Positions 1 through 8,810 of a stretch of DNA of 25,251 nucleotides are shown one piece after another. This DNA is from a virus. The notes under the pieces were generated by a model. That model did not search any database, was not told the DNA's origin, and saw only the letters and a program-made list of their open reading frames with translations. The stretch is taken from positions 1-25,251 of the IMG/VR virus record IMGVR_UViG_3300042887_002418, one strand, 5' to 3'. Made by a program: the position numbers and the translations under genes. Position 1 is the first letter of the stretch. Every line of letters begins with the position of its first letter.

Positions 1-158
1 CTGATGAAAAGTCTAGGAGGGCTCAAGAGGAGTATGCTGAGCGCAGGAAGCAGATTCTTGATAAGTACACAAACGAAGTGCTTGATGTATTTAGAGCTGC
101 GAATCCTCTTGTCATAACGAAAGAACAGGCTCAAACGATAGCCAGCGGTAAGAAATAA
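1..158 (+). CDS. C-terminal fragment of an upstream phage protein (partial)
   Basis: Only the last 51 codons are in the window, read from base 3 to the TAA at 156-158. The visible tail is charged and helical, rich in Glu, Arg and Lys, and ends in ASGKK. It resembles the coiled or basic tail of a structural protein, but the fragment is too short to assign a family. It lies 11 bases upstream of the start of the 2081-residue virion-type protein on the same strand, so the two are almost certainly co-transcribed. A virion role is inferred from that neighbour only. Confidence 0.7.
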   Translation, partial: DEKSRRAQEEYAERRKQILDKYTNEVLDVFRAANPLVITKEQAQTIASGKK

Positions 159-169
159 GGGGCAGATAA

Positions 170-3100
170 ATGCCGATATTCCAGATACCTGGTGTAGGTC
201 CGGTCAGCCTTCCAGATGGCCTTAAAGAAGATGAGTACGAAAAGGTTGTAAGGAGGCTAGTAGAAACATCAGGCGCCGGCCGGGTATCGGATGAAAGAGC
301 TCCGTATACCGCTGGAGAGCTCTTCAAGTCTGGCATGGGCAGGACAGTCCAGCAGATGGGTGCTGGTGCAATGTATGACTTGCCGGCCCTTGGGCTTGCT
401 GCACTTGCCAAACTAGGTTTTGGTGGCGCAGAGGATAAGGCGTTAGAGTTTCTACAGAAGGGTAAGCAGCGCTACGCAGAGATAGAGCGAGACTTTCCTA
501 CGCAATACAGGGATGTCACAAAGCTCCAAGGGCCAGGCGAATATATCGGATTTGGTATAGAGAAGGCGGGTGAGGCGCTCCCACAAATAGCAACGGCCAT
601 GTTGCCAGGTGGCGCGGCGGCATTTGCATCCCGCAATGCAGCAAGAGTTGCTGGCCAAGAAGCCATGAAGGCTGGCATACAAAGAGGATTGCCGGCTGCA
701 CTAGCAGAACGTGAGGCTGTTGCTGCATCGAATCGATTGCTTGCAGGCCGTGCTGGCGCTGCAACGTTTGGCACGTCATACGCACAGACGGCGCCAGATT
801 CATTCAGGGAAATCTTTGAGACCACCGGGCAGATGGACCCAGGTCTTGCAGTGGCTGCCGGTGCGGCCAACTCCTTGCTTGAAAGCTACATCCCGTCGAA
901 GATACTTGGTCAGCTTGGCGGTTTTGGAAGGCTTAAGCTGGTTGAGAAAACGCTAGAGCGCGGTGGCTTTACAAAAGAAGCCGCAAAGATTGGCGCCAAA
1001 GCTGCATGGATCAGCGCTCAGGAAGGCATGACCGAGGTTGCGCAAGATCTTGTGAATGGCCTTGCCATCAAAACCATCGATGCTAATTACGATATCTTCT
1101 CTCCAGAGAATATCAACAAGTACATAAACTCTATGGCAGCCGGTGCTGTTGGTGCCATCGGGCCTGCTGCCGTTGGATCGATAGCCGATCGCACACGGCC
1201 AACACTGGAGCAACCGCAAATAACCCCGCCACGTGGCGGAGTTTCCGAGCAGATCCCGGTTACACCACCCCTGGCAGAAGCACAGCCAGATGTTGCGCCG
1301 CAGCAGAGTGTTGCACCGCAGCAATCTATACCGCCCGTGACACCGCCACCTGGCGCACAGCTATCACAAGCTGTCCCGCAGGTTACGCCGCCCATGCAGG
1401 CAGCGCCAATACCGCCTGTACAGCAGCAGGTGCCACCTGTACAACAACCTGTACAACCGACTGTACAGATGCCAGTGCAACCACAGCAGCAGGCATCCGT
1501 GCCGCCGGTGTCACAGGCTGCGCAACCGGTACCCCAAGTTACACAGATACCTGCGCTTCCATCGCCAGGTCCTGTAAGTCAATCGCCGCAAGCGCTTGTA
1601 CCTGAAGGCCAGCCTCCACTCATTGAGATACCTAAAGAGTCCAAGCCTCTTGCGTTGCCTGCGCCTGTAGAGCAGGGTCCTCCACCTTACGTAGAGCCAC
1701 CAGAGAATCTTGGTGAGTTCCCGCCGCCGGAGGATGTAGCGGCTGCGATGGAAGCGGAGAAGGAATTAACCGCCAAGCGTGAAGCTATTGAGCAGGGCAA
1801 AGGAAGTTTGTGGTCGGCACTGAAGGGACGCATATCCTACGAGGACATCAAAGACGCTACGCCGGACAAAGAGTTTCGTATGCTCGCCGGAAAAAGCACT
1901 AGTCCCATTTTCAAGGGGCTGGACCTGATGGTCGAGGATGGTGAGCTTGATCCATGGTTGCCATACGAATTGCAGAGCGCACAGTTTGAAAAAGATCCAA
2001 CGCGCACGATATCTGCTGCCAATCACATTAAGGGCAGGCTGGCTGCAAGAGACTTCTTGTCCAATGAAACCAAGAATGAATTAGCGGTGCTCGATGCAGA
2101 GCTTGAGCAGTTGGTTCAATTTATTAGGGAATATGAAAATGAATTCAGGGCCGACAGTGAAGTTGCCGCAGCCTTTGATGAAGAAAGGGCAGCACAGCTT
2201 GATGCAGAGCAAGCAGCATTACAAGAAGATCTGGAGCAAGCTGTCCCCAAGAGCGAAGAACGAACTCCTGGAGTTAGCGAAGCTCCCGGACGAGTTCCTA
2301 TTCCGAAAGTAACGCCATCGGTATCTGAAGCTCCTGCGGTCACCCAAGCCACGACAGTACCGCCTGTTACCAAAGCGCCGAGCACAACCCTGCGTCCGCC
2401 ACAGATGCCAAGCAATGTCACCAAGGAAGAGCGTGACATGTTTGATAGCTTGCGGGCCGAGATGGATGCGCTTGGCTTGAAGGATATTGTGCTGGATCTT
2501 ATCCGACCGGAGAGAGTCAAGCGTAAGAATAGCGCTGGCTACAAGCTTGGGTCCATGCAAACGAGACTCATGCGTGAGACAGATGCGGCGGGTAAAGAGC
2601 GTCTTGTTGCTATATCAAGGACCATGAAGGTTGCGATTGACCTTGCCAAGCGCACGAAATCCAAAGAGGCTCAAAACACAGCAGAGATTCGTAGGACGCT
2701 GCATCATGAAATTATTCATGCGCTGCGATCGCTTAGTTTGTTTACGGCAGATGAGTGGAAGACCCTGTCTGAAGCGTCTATCAGGGACTGGGTAAGCAGG
2801 AAGTGGCCTGGTGACCATGGGCTTTCCGTAAAGGATCTGTACAAAAGAGAGTCAAAAGATATCCAGATTGAAGAGGGTATTGCCAGGGCGTTTGAGAACT
2901 ACACGATGGGTGAGTTCCAGCCCAAGGGTGCCGTGGCGCGTATCTTTCAAAAGACCAAAGAGTTTTTCCAGAAGCTTGCCAATTACGCCAAGGGGATTGG
3001 TATCAATGAGGCGGAGGCAGAGATCTTTGAGCGCATTCTTTCTGGAGAGATAGGCAACCGAGCCCGCAGAGATCCTAAAGACTTCCGTGTCTTCTATGAT

Positions 3101-6100
3101 CAAAACAAAATCGTTGCTGGCTTAGATCACAGCGATGCATTCAACAAATGGTTTGGCGATAGCAAGGTTGTGGATAAAGATGGTAACCCTTTAGTTGTAT
3201 ATCATGGAAGCACCGACCCAAAACTTAAAAAATTTGATCTTCGCAAAGCTATAGAAGTCGAGGGCGGTTTCTTTTTTACAGACAATATTGACGTAGCATC
3301 GCAATATACATACGAAAGGGCTTATGGGGACATTATTGGCGACGAGCCATTAGGGAAGGTTTTTAATGTTTACCTTTCTTTGCAAAACCCTCTTGAATAT
3401 AAAACAAAGCCAGGCCAAAGAATTGTTGACGCAATAGAGATGTCGAAGGCTATTGCAGAAGCAAAAAATAAAGGTCATGACGGCCTTATCATCAGAAATA
3501 TTGATGACAGCATTGGACAAACCGGAGATTACAGCGATATATACGTAGCTTTCAAACCGAACCAAATCAAATCAGTATTCAACAAGGGAACATGGAGTCC
3601 TGAGTCAGACTTTATTCTTGAGAAGCGTGTAGAAACTGAAGAGATCATCATGGATGCTGCGCTATTGGACGTTGATCCAAGCGGCTCCATGGATAAGCTT
3701 GTGATGTCAGGGCCAGAGTTCAAAGACATCAAGAAGAATACGTCGGAATACATCAAGGATCTTTCAACAGACAAGGCTGACATTCTGTTAAGCGCCTTGA
3801 ACCTGCGCCAGTTAGGTGAGCTTGCAGCTAACGCCCTGCCGCAAGTGAAAGAGTTTTACAAAGCTGTATCTGACATGCTGGCCATGCGCGATACCAGGAT
3901 TACCATGGCCGCGGATATCGCCCAGCGATGGGTGGCATTCAATGACAAGCATCCCAAGATTGCACAGACCTTGGCTGATGTCATGCACGCAGCCACGATC
4001 GCCGGGATTGATCCTGATACAGATCTTGAGAAGATCAGAAGCCAAGAGCTCAGGGATAACTGGGAAGTTATTTCCAATGACCCAGAGGCGCTGAAGATCT
4101 ACCGTGATGTTCGCGATTACTACGCTGAGTCGCTAAACCTATACGAAAAGGCTTTGAAGCAGCGCATCCGCGAAAGCATGGAAGAGGGGCGCCCCAAGAC
4201 GCAGGCGCTCTACGAGATCGAGCAGGAGTTCAATAAGATCCGACAGACAGGACCGTACTTTCCGTTGGCGCGTTTTGGCGACTACTGGGTGTCTTATGAC
4301 ACGATCGACAAGGAAGGCAAGAAGGTTCCTGAGTACTACATGTTTGAGAGCCGCGGTGAACAGCGCAAGTTCATCGACGATCTAGCCAAGCAAGGCATCA
4401 AGTACAAGAGCGGCATCAAGACCAGCGAGATGTTGAGCCAGGGCGTACCCATGTCAGGGTTCGTGCGCAACATGATGGAGCTGGTGGATAAGACTGATGG
4501 TGATACGTCAGCGCTCAAGGACGGTATCTGGCAGATGTTCCTTACTATGCAGCCGGATCTTTCTGCTCGCAAGCATTTCATCCATCGTAAGAAGGTGAAG
4601 GGCTACAGCAATGACGCGCTCAGGGCGTTCGCAGAAACATCCTTCCATGGCGCTTATCACTTGGCCAGGGTCCAGTACAACGGCCGGCTTGAGTCGCTCA
4701 TGCTTCAAGCCAAGAAGTACAAGGAAGAGAACCCAAGCATCGAAGCCGAGCGTTACTACGAGGAGTTACAAAAGCGCAAGGAGTGGGTGAATGCGCCGGA
4801 GGATGTAAACAGCTTCACTAGCTGGGCAACAAGCTTCAGCTTCATGTACTTCCTTACCGCGCCAGCGTCTGCATTGGTCAACATTGCACAGACGCCCATG
4901 ATCGCCTTCCCGTACCTGGGTGCCAAGTTTGGTTTTGGTAATGCGTTCAAAGAGTTGTCGCAGGCCTCCAAGGAATTCTTCGCGAGTGGCGCCGGTCGTG
5001 ACAAGGGTTTCTATGACATCCTCCGTACGCTAGAGGAAAAGACCAAAGAGAAAGGCATCAGCGAAGCAGAGCTAAAGCGCAGGCAAGAAGAGCTTGCTGC
5101 AATGCAACAGCTCTACATCGATGGCACGTTGAACCGTACTCAGACGCTATCTCTTGCTGGCTTGGCTGAGAGGCCGTCAGATATTTTGCAGGGCGGTCTT
5201 AGTGCTGTGATGCGCAACAAAGCATTCACCGTGCAGCAGAAGGTTACGTATGTATTGGGCTATAGCTTCAACCAGGCTGAGGTATTCAACCGCCAGATAA
5301 CGGCTATGGCTGCTTATCGAAGCGCACGCAAATCCGGCAAGACGCATGACGTGTCTTTGCAGATGGCCAAGGACATCGTGAATGAAACGCATTTCGAGTA
5401 CACGAATGCGACCAAGCCTAGGTTTATGCAGGGTCCAACGGCGCGTATCTTCTTCCAGTTCAAGAACTATGCGCAGCAGATGACATACCTGCTTATCCGT
5501 ACGTTGAACGAAGCTTTACGTGGGGCGGATGAAGCAACAAAGACTGAGGCAAGAAAGCGCCTGACTGGCATCTTGTTCATGACCGGGCTCTTTGCTGGCT
5601 ATGAAGGACTGCCCCTGATGTGGGTTATCGAGGGCGTCATGAATGCCATGTTCGATGACGAAGATGAGCCTTACGATTTCTTCAACAGTGCCAAGAACAA
5701 TATCGCTGATCTGTTTGGATCGAATGCTGCAAGGATACTAAGCGGTGGCGTGGTGTCAGAGATACTGGGTGGTGATATAGCTGGACGTGTTGGCATGAAC
5801 GGTATGTGGTTCAGAGACTCGAATCGCTCGGCTGATGAGGTGCAGGCATTCAACCAGTTTGTTACTGACCTGGCCGGACCGTTTGTTGGTATTGGCGCCA
5901 ACATTGCAGACGGTATCAAGAAGATCAACGACGGCCATTACATGCGTGGCACAGAAGCCATGCTGCCTCCGGTACTGAAAGACTTCTTGAAGGTTTGGCG
6001 ATTCTCGACCGAGGGTGCAACAACACTCCGTGGCGATCCTATCGTTGGCGAGATCAGTACGTGGGGTCTGTTCCTACAAGCGCTTGGCTTTACGCCTACC

Positions 6101-6415
6101 GACCTGGCGCGTAGCTACACGGCCATGGGTGAGATCAAGGGTATGGAGAAGGATATCGAGCGCAGGAGAAAGCGCTTGCTCCAGCAGATCACGCTTGCCG
6201 ATATCAATGGTGATACGGACACCTACACCGAGGTACAGGAAAAGATCCAGCGGTTCAATGAGAAGAATCCTGAGAATCCGATTACCAAGGAAACGCTCAA
6301 GCGCTCCCTGTCCCAACGCACGAAAGATAGTGATCGTGCCGTGCGTGGGATTATTGTGAATCCGAAGCGGGAATATCTATTAGAGGAGGCGAGATATCTC
6401 GGGGAGGAGGAGTAG
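170..6415 (+). CDS. Giant multidomain phage 'large polyvalent' protein, probable internal or ejected virion protein
   Basis: The protein has 2081 residues and an AAGGGG ribosome site before the ATG. Visible order: Ala/Gly-rich helical N-terminus; Pro/Gln-rich linker at about residues 345-560; a zinc-peptidase signature H846-E847-I-I-H850; an ADP-ribosyltransferase-like domain from about residue 985 (NKWFGDSKVV, then VVYHGS), as in ART-PolyVal domains; long helical stretches; a segment near 1745-1785 (FFQFKNYAQQMTYLL) like the LPD38-type module; and a hydrophobic stretch near 1797-1828. Proteins of this build are known in phages as polyvalent proteins thought to enter the host with DNA. That role, and whether either enzyme-like domain is active, is inference. 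The ART segment (about 3120-3620) is visibly more AT-rich than its flanks, suggesting domain acquisition. Its 3' end overlaps the convergent glycosyltransferase gene. Confidence 0.85.
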   Translation: MPIFQIPGVGPVSLPDGLKEDEYEKVVRRLVETSGAGRVSDERAPYTAGELFKSGMGRTVQQMGAGAMYDLPALGLAALAKLGFGGAEDKALEFLQKGKQRYAEIERDFPTQYRDVTKLQGPGEYIGFGIEKAGEALPQIATAMLPGGAAAFASRNAARVAGQEAMKAGIQRGLPAALAEREAVAASNRLLAGRAGAATFGTSYAQTAPDSFREIFETTGQMDPGLAVAAGAANSLLESYIPSKILGQLGGFGRLKLVEKTLERGGFTKEAAKIGAKAAWISAQEGMTEVAQDLVNGLAIKTIDANYDIFSPENINKYINSMAAGAVGAIGPAAVGSIADRTRPTLEQPQITPPRGGVSEQIPVTPPLAEAQPDVAPQQSVAPQQSIPPVTPPPGAQLSQAVPQVTPPMQAAPIPPVQQQVPPVQQPVQPTVQMPVQPQQQASVPPVSQAAQPVPQVTQIPALPSPGPVSQSPQALVPEGQPPLIEIPKESKPLALPAPVEQGPPPYVEPPENLGEFPPPEDVAAAMEAEKELTAKREAIEQGKGSLWSALKGRISYEDIKDATPDKEFRMLAGKSTSPIFKGLDLMVEDGELDPWLPYELQSAQFEKDPTRTISAANHIKGRLAARDFLSNETKNELAVLDAELEQLVQFIREYENEFRADSEVAAAFDEERAAQLDAEQAALQEDLEQAVPKSEERTPGVSEAPGRVPIPKVTPSVSEAPAVTQATTVPPVTKAPSTTLRPPQMPSNVTKEERDMFDSLRAEMDALGLKDIVLDLIRPERVKRKNSAGYKLGSMQTRLMRETDAAGKERLVAISRTMKVAIDLAKRTKSKEAQNTAEIRRTLHHEIIHALRSLSLFTADEWKTLSEASIRDWVSRKWPGDHGLSVKDLYKRESKDIQIEEGIARAFENYTMGEFQPKGAVARIFQKTKEFFQKLANYAKGIGINEAEAEIFERILSGEIGNRARRDPKDFRVFYDQNKIVAGLDHSDAFNKWFGDSKVVDKDGNPLVVYHGSTDPKLKKFDLRKAIEVEGGFFFTDNIDVASQYTYERAYGDIIGDEPLGKVFNVYLSLQNPLEYKTKPGQRIVDAIEMSKAIAEAKNKGHDGLIIRNIDDSIGQTGDYSDIYVAFKPNQIKSVFNKGTWSPESDFILEKRVETEEIIMDAALLDVDPSGSMDKLVMSGPEFKDIKKNTSEYIKDLSTDKADILLSALNLRQLGELAANALPQVKEFYKAVSDMLAMRDTRITMAADIAQRWVAFNDKHPKIAQTLADVMHAATIAGIDPDTDLEKIRSQELRDNWEVISNDPEALKIYRDVRDYYAESLNLYEKALKQRIRESMEEGRPKTQALYEIEQEFNKIRQTGPYFPLARFGDYWVSYDTIDKEGKKVPEYYMFESRGEQRKFIDDLAKQGIKYKSGIKTSEMLSQGVPMSGFVRNMMELVDKTDGDTSALKDGIWQMFLTMQPDLSARKHFIHRKKVKGYSNDALRAFAETSFHGAYHLARVQYNGRLESLMLQAKKYKEENPSIEAERYYEELQKRKEWVNAPEDVNSFTSWATSFSFMYFLTAPASALVNIAQTPMIAFPYLGAKFGFGNAFKELSQASKEFFASGAGRDKGFYDILRTLEEKTKEKGISEAELKRRQEELAAMQQLYIDGTLNRTQTLSLAGLAERPSDILQGGLSAVMRNKAFTVQQKVTYVLGYSFNQAEVFNRQITAMAAYRSARKSGKTHDVSLQMAKDIVNETHFEYTNATKPRFMQGPTARIFFQFKNYAQQMTYLLIRTLNEALRGADEATKTEARKRLTGILFMTGLFAGYEGLPLMWVIEGVMNAMFDDEDEPYDFFNSAKNNIADLFGSNAARILSGGVVSEILGGDIAGRVGMNGMWFRDSNRSADEVQAFNQFVTDLAGPFVGIGANIADGIKKINDGHYMRGTEAMLPPVLKDFLKVWRFSTEGATTLRGDPIVGEISTWGLFLQALGFTPTDLARSYTAMGEIKGMEKDIERRRKRLLQQITLADINGDTDTYTEVQEKIQRFNEKNPENPITKETLKRSLSQRTKDSDRAVRGIIVNPKREYLLEEARYLGEEE
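1223..1242. repeat. GCCACGTGGC palindrome, copy 1 (in the giant virion gene)
   Basis: A 14-bp perfect palindrome (1226-1239, CCGCCACGTGGCGG), extending to about 22 bp with one mismatch. It encodes TPPRGGV in the Pro-rich linker of the 2081-residue protein. Confidence 0.75.
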
Positions 6416-7331
6416 CCGGTGCTGGCGCTATAACCCGGTTCTCGTAATCAATACCGCAGAACGTTGCGTAATCACGTAGCGTTCTGACCTTGCCTAGTCC
6501 ATAGATACCTAGATCCTTCTTGTGATACAGAAGGTCTGCCATGCGGTCATTAGATCGCTTGGCCATATCCCACCAGCGTATCGGACGCACCTCATCATCT
6601 TCAGCCGCCCAGTGGCGGACCTCTTTGTTTCTGCCATAGAAATGGTAGACGGGCGCAAGCGGCGGATGGAGCACGTCATAGCCATGGGTGTATGCACGCA
6701 CAGCTATGTTTTGCTCTTCGCCATTGAAGTACAGAACAGGATCGTATGGAACCTCATGGACAAACTGACCCAAGGTAAAGATAAACCCGGCGCCTATGTG
6801 GCAAGCGGGTACTGGGTAGTCAGACTTCATGATGTCTGAGGTGAATGTAAGCAGGGGGTCATGTTCCTTAAACGTCTCGCCCTCTTTGATCTTTGAGTAG
6901 ATCAAGTCCTTGGTATAAGAGGTATCGGTAGGTTTGCCGTCGATGAACTCAAAGCCGCGGGCGTAGCAGGAGTAAAGCTTCTTTGGATTAAGTGTGAAGT
7001 TACTCTTCATGAGCCCTATGCATGTCTCATCCCAATCTTGATCAAACCAACTATGCGAATCGACTTGTAAGAAATAGTCTTCGTTGTGGTACAGCGACTG
7101 GCAGATGTGCCTAGCCCAGCAGGCGCCACGTGCGTCGGTGGCGTGAATGAATACGTACCGTATCTGATCAGCGAACCCAGTTTTCTCCAGGTGCCGATAC
7201 TGGGGTGATGTACCTTGGTCTACGATACCGAAAACAATGTCTTTAGGGTTCTTGGCTTTTTTGTAGCAGTCATTGACAGTGAACCACAGTAGCGGGTCTC
7301 GATACGAAGCAATACTAACGAAGATTGTCAT
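6351..7331 (-). CDS. GlcNAc-type glycosyltransferase (PF11397-like)
   Basis: The protein has 326 residues from the ATG at 7331; a TTG four codons upstream is possible. The N-terminus IFVSIASYRDP, the metal-binding-like D91-S-H93 in QVDSHSWF, and the later HIGAGFIFT match the pattern I know for the GlcNAc glycosyltransferase family (Skp1-type, GT60-like), which transfers a sugar from a UDP donor. The C-terminus is Pro/Ala-rich and lies in the 65-base convergent overlap with the virion gene. It is the last gene of the leftward operon and overlaps the Ref-like nuclease gene. Phages carry such enzymes to modify host surface or virion glycans, but the acceptor cannot be told from sequence. Confidence 0.75.
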   Translation of the reverse strand: MTIFVSIASYRDPLLWFTVNDCYKKAKNPKDIVFGIVDQGTSPQYRHLEKTGFADQIRYVFIHATDARGACWARHICQSLYHNEDYFLQVDSHSWFDQDWDETCIGLMKSNFTLNPKKLYSCYARGFEFIDGKPTDTSYTKDLIYSKIKEGETFKEHDPLLTFTSDIMKSDYPVPACHIGAGFIFTLGQFVHEVPYDPVLYFNGEEQNIAVRAYTHGYDVLHPPLAPVYHFYGRNKEVRHWAAEDDEVRPIRWWDMAKRSNDRMADLLYHKKDLGIYGLGKVRTLRDYATFCGIDYENRVIAPAPATPPPRDISPPLIDIPASDSQ

Positions 7332-7605
7332 AGAGTTTCTCAAGAGTCATGGCAAGCAAGTCAAGCTCGCTGAGTTTGTAACGGGTGTAAAAACCTTTTT
7401 CGCCGAGGCCGTGGACGCCTGAGTTGCCTTGATGGTGTTCTGGGCAGAGCGGGGTTACCAAAAAATTACTTGCGCGTTGTGACATACCCTGGCCCTCGCG
7501 TATGTGATGTAGCTGGGCGGGTGTTGCACCATAACCCAAGTGATCGCAAAGGATGCAGCCGATAGCGGCTACCCGGTTCATGTGCTCTTTTTCTGCTTTC
7601 CGCAT
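7315..7605 (-). CDS. Ref-like HNH nuclease (RecA-dependent nuclease family)
   Basis: The protein has 96 residues: a basic N-terminus (KAEKEHMNRVA), C17-x2-C20, H33-H34, then PLCPEHHQG with C54, H57 and H58, and VHGLG. This spacing is typical of the P1 Ref family, HNH-type nucleases that cut DNA at RecA-bound sites. The ATG at 7605 keeps the KAEKEH segment found in relatives. An ATG at 7581 overlaps the upstream stop as ATGA and is an alternative start. The gene sits between a DUF551-like gene and the glycosyltransferase, downstream of ERF and PD-(D/E)XK genes in the same operon, consistent with a phage recombination set. Confidence 0.8.
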   Translation of the reverse strand: MRKAEKEHMNRVAAIGCILCDHLGYGATPAQLHHIREGQGMSQRASNFLVTPLCPEHHQGNSGVHGLGEKGFYTRYKLSELDLLAMTLEKLYDNLR

Positions 7606-7784
7606 AGCTTGTCTTTAATGTGTTCCGGTAGTTTTGGAAGCGGAGCCCATGCAACCGCCCAATCAGCCCATGTGCCTACGATGCATACGCCACCGGGATT
7701 CAGTAGCAACATGCGTGTACCAAGCGGCGGGTGTTCTTCATTAGGGTCCCGCCATGTGGCCACGCCTGCAACGTAGTCTTTCAT
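7578..7784 (-). CDS. Small DUF551-like phage protein
   Basis: The protein has 68 residues. The pattern WRDPNEEHPPLGTRML, then GTWADWAVAWAPLPKLP, follows the layout of DUF551-type phage proteins: a Trp-Pro start, a short sheet with a 'VL' strand, and a closing W-x-PLP-x-P. The function of that family is unknown. The start ATG overlaps the stop of the upstream gene as ATGA, which fixes the start and implies coupled translation. The basic C-terminus (KQKKST) overlaps the start of the Ref-like nuclease gene. Confidence 0.65.
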   Translation of the reverse strand: MKDYVAGVATWRDPNEEHPPLGTRMLLLNPGGVCIVGTWADWAVAWAPLPKLPEHIKDKLCGKQKKST

Positions 7785-8086
7785 TGCTCACCCCTTGCTC
7801 TGATGGCTGCGGCGCAACTTGATGCCAATTGTTCGCCGCCGTTCCAGAATGGCTGGTTTTGCGGCAGGTCGTTGCCCCAGTTCCATTTCGCTCTTGAGGC
7901 TTCATCCTCACACACCTTCGCACACGCCTCACGTTCAGAAACAACAAGTGCCTTAAGACCCTCTCGGATTTGTTGATGTGTTAGCGTCAACAAGTCGCGG
8001 TCGCCATATTGATTGCCGTGGCGATCTACCAATCTCATTGCCAGTGCGTAACGTTCAACCAGGGTCATAATGTCACCTCGGTTCAT
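7781..8086 (-). CDS. Hypothetical phage protein with the EREACAKVCE...AIRARG module
   Basis: The protein has 101 residues. The C-terminal half (SEREACAKVCEDEA, ending in CAAAIRARGEQ) is the same module that ends the 8083-8766 product and the rightward 18647-18979 product, so these are paralogues by module sharing. The N-terminus (TLVERYALAMRLVDRHG) is unrelated to the others. No enzymatic motif is visible. The gene starts at an ATG inside the upstream stop (ATGA) and ends the same way against the DUF551-like gene. Function unknown. Confidence 0.7.
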   Translation of the reverse strand: MNRGDIMTLVERYALAMRLVDRHGNQYGDRDLLTLTHQQIREGLKALVVSEREACAKVCEDEASRAKWNWGNDLPQNQPFWNGGEQLASSCAAAIRARGEQ

Positions 8087-8766
8087 GTGTTTCCCCTTGC
8101 TCGGATTGCTTGCGCGGCCACCTTTGTAATGTCTGACGCATATTCAGGATGTACAGCAAGCACATCACACACCTTCGCACACGCCTCGCGCTCTCGCTCC
8201 GCGATTTGCCACTCAAGCTCTTTCAGCAAGTCCTCCACAGTGTCTCCGTGGCCGGTTGCGTAACCTTGGCTCATCATCCAAGCGGCCAGCTTGTTTCGCT
8301 CGGCAGCGGCGACTAGGGCAGCGAAGCGTGTTACAGACCCTAATGGCTTTTCGTCAGATCCGTAAGCCAATCCAGCCTCCCGCGCTAGCTTGATGATGTC
8401 TTCTCTATCCATGATTTTTTTCTTTAGTTTGCCAATCTCAGCGGCGGCTCTGACGATGGCGCGGCGGGTGGCGGCTTTCGGGTCATGACCCTTTATTTCC
8501 CCGACCTCAATCATCGACGGGATATGTTGAGCGCACACATTTGCATACGGCACCTTCTCATCTGCGAATGTCCAACCGTGGTGAACGCCAATATCCAGTG
8601 CAACCATCAGATCAAAAGCATCTTTGTCGTCGTGGAATGGACTCCATATAGATGCGCCGGACTCTTTCCCAACCCACAAAAGACAGTTCGTCTTCGGCCT
8701 ATACATGGTTGGTTCAACATATCCCATCGCTTTCGCGGCATACCTCAACAGTTCTTCGTCCGTCAT
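8083..8766 (-). CDS. Fused accessory protein: unknown N-terminal domain plus DREDIIKLAREAG module
   Basis: The protein has 227 residues and reads as two genes joined. Residues 1-117 form a compact domain (TDEELLRYAAKAMGYV, then IWSPFHDDKDA) that elsewhere in phages seems to be a separate protein. From Met119 the product matches the rightward 18647-18979 protein closely (MDREDII-AREAG, AAWMM-GYATGHG, EREAC, AIRARG), which begins with that Met. The junction (8410-8421) is an A7 run on the coding strand, a plausible slippage site that removed a stop. Both ends show ATGA overlaps. No catalytic residues are recognisable, and the function is unknown. Confidence 0.7.
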   Translation of the reverse strand: MTDEELLRYAAKAMGYVEPTMYRPKTNCLLWVGKESGASIWSPFHDDKDAFDLMVALDIGVHHGWTFADEKVPYANVCAQHIPSMIEVGEIKGHDPKAATRRAIVRAAAEIGKLKKKIMDREDIIKLAREAGLAYGSDEKPLGSVTRFAALVAAAERNKLAAWMMSQGYATGHGDTVEDLLKELEWQIAEREREACAKVCDVLAVHPEYASDITKVAAQAIRARGNT

Positions 8767-8810
8767 GTGTTCTTCTCCCGCGCCAGCTTGATGATGTCTT
8801 CTTGGGTCAT
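8763..8810 (-). pseudogene. 15-residue remnant ORF joining the head of one accessory family to the tail of another
   Basis: ATG at 8810 to TGA at 8763 encodes MTQEDIIKLAREKNT. The first 12 residues match the start of the DREDIIKLAREAG family and the last four match the KEKNT end of the KREWVGLT family, with nothing between. The start overlaps the upstream gene's stop and the stop overlaps the next gene's start, both as ATGA, so the remnant preserves translational coupling. It is best read as an internal-deletion scar that is still translated. Confidence 0.55.
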
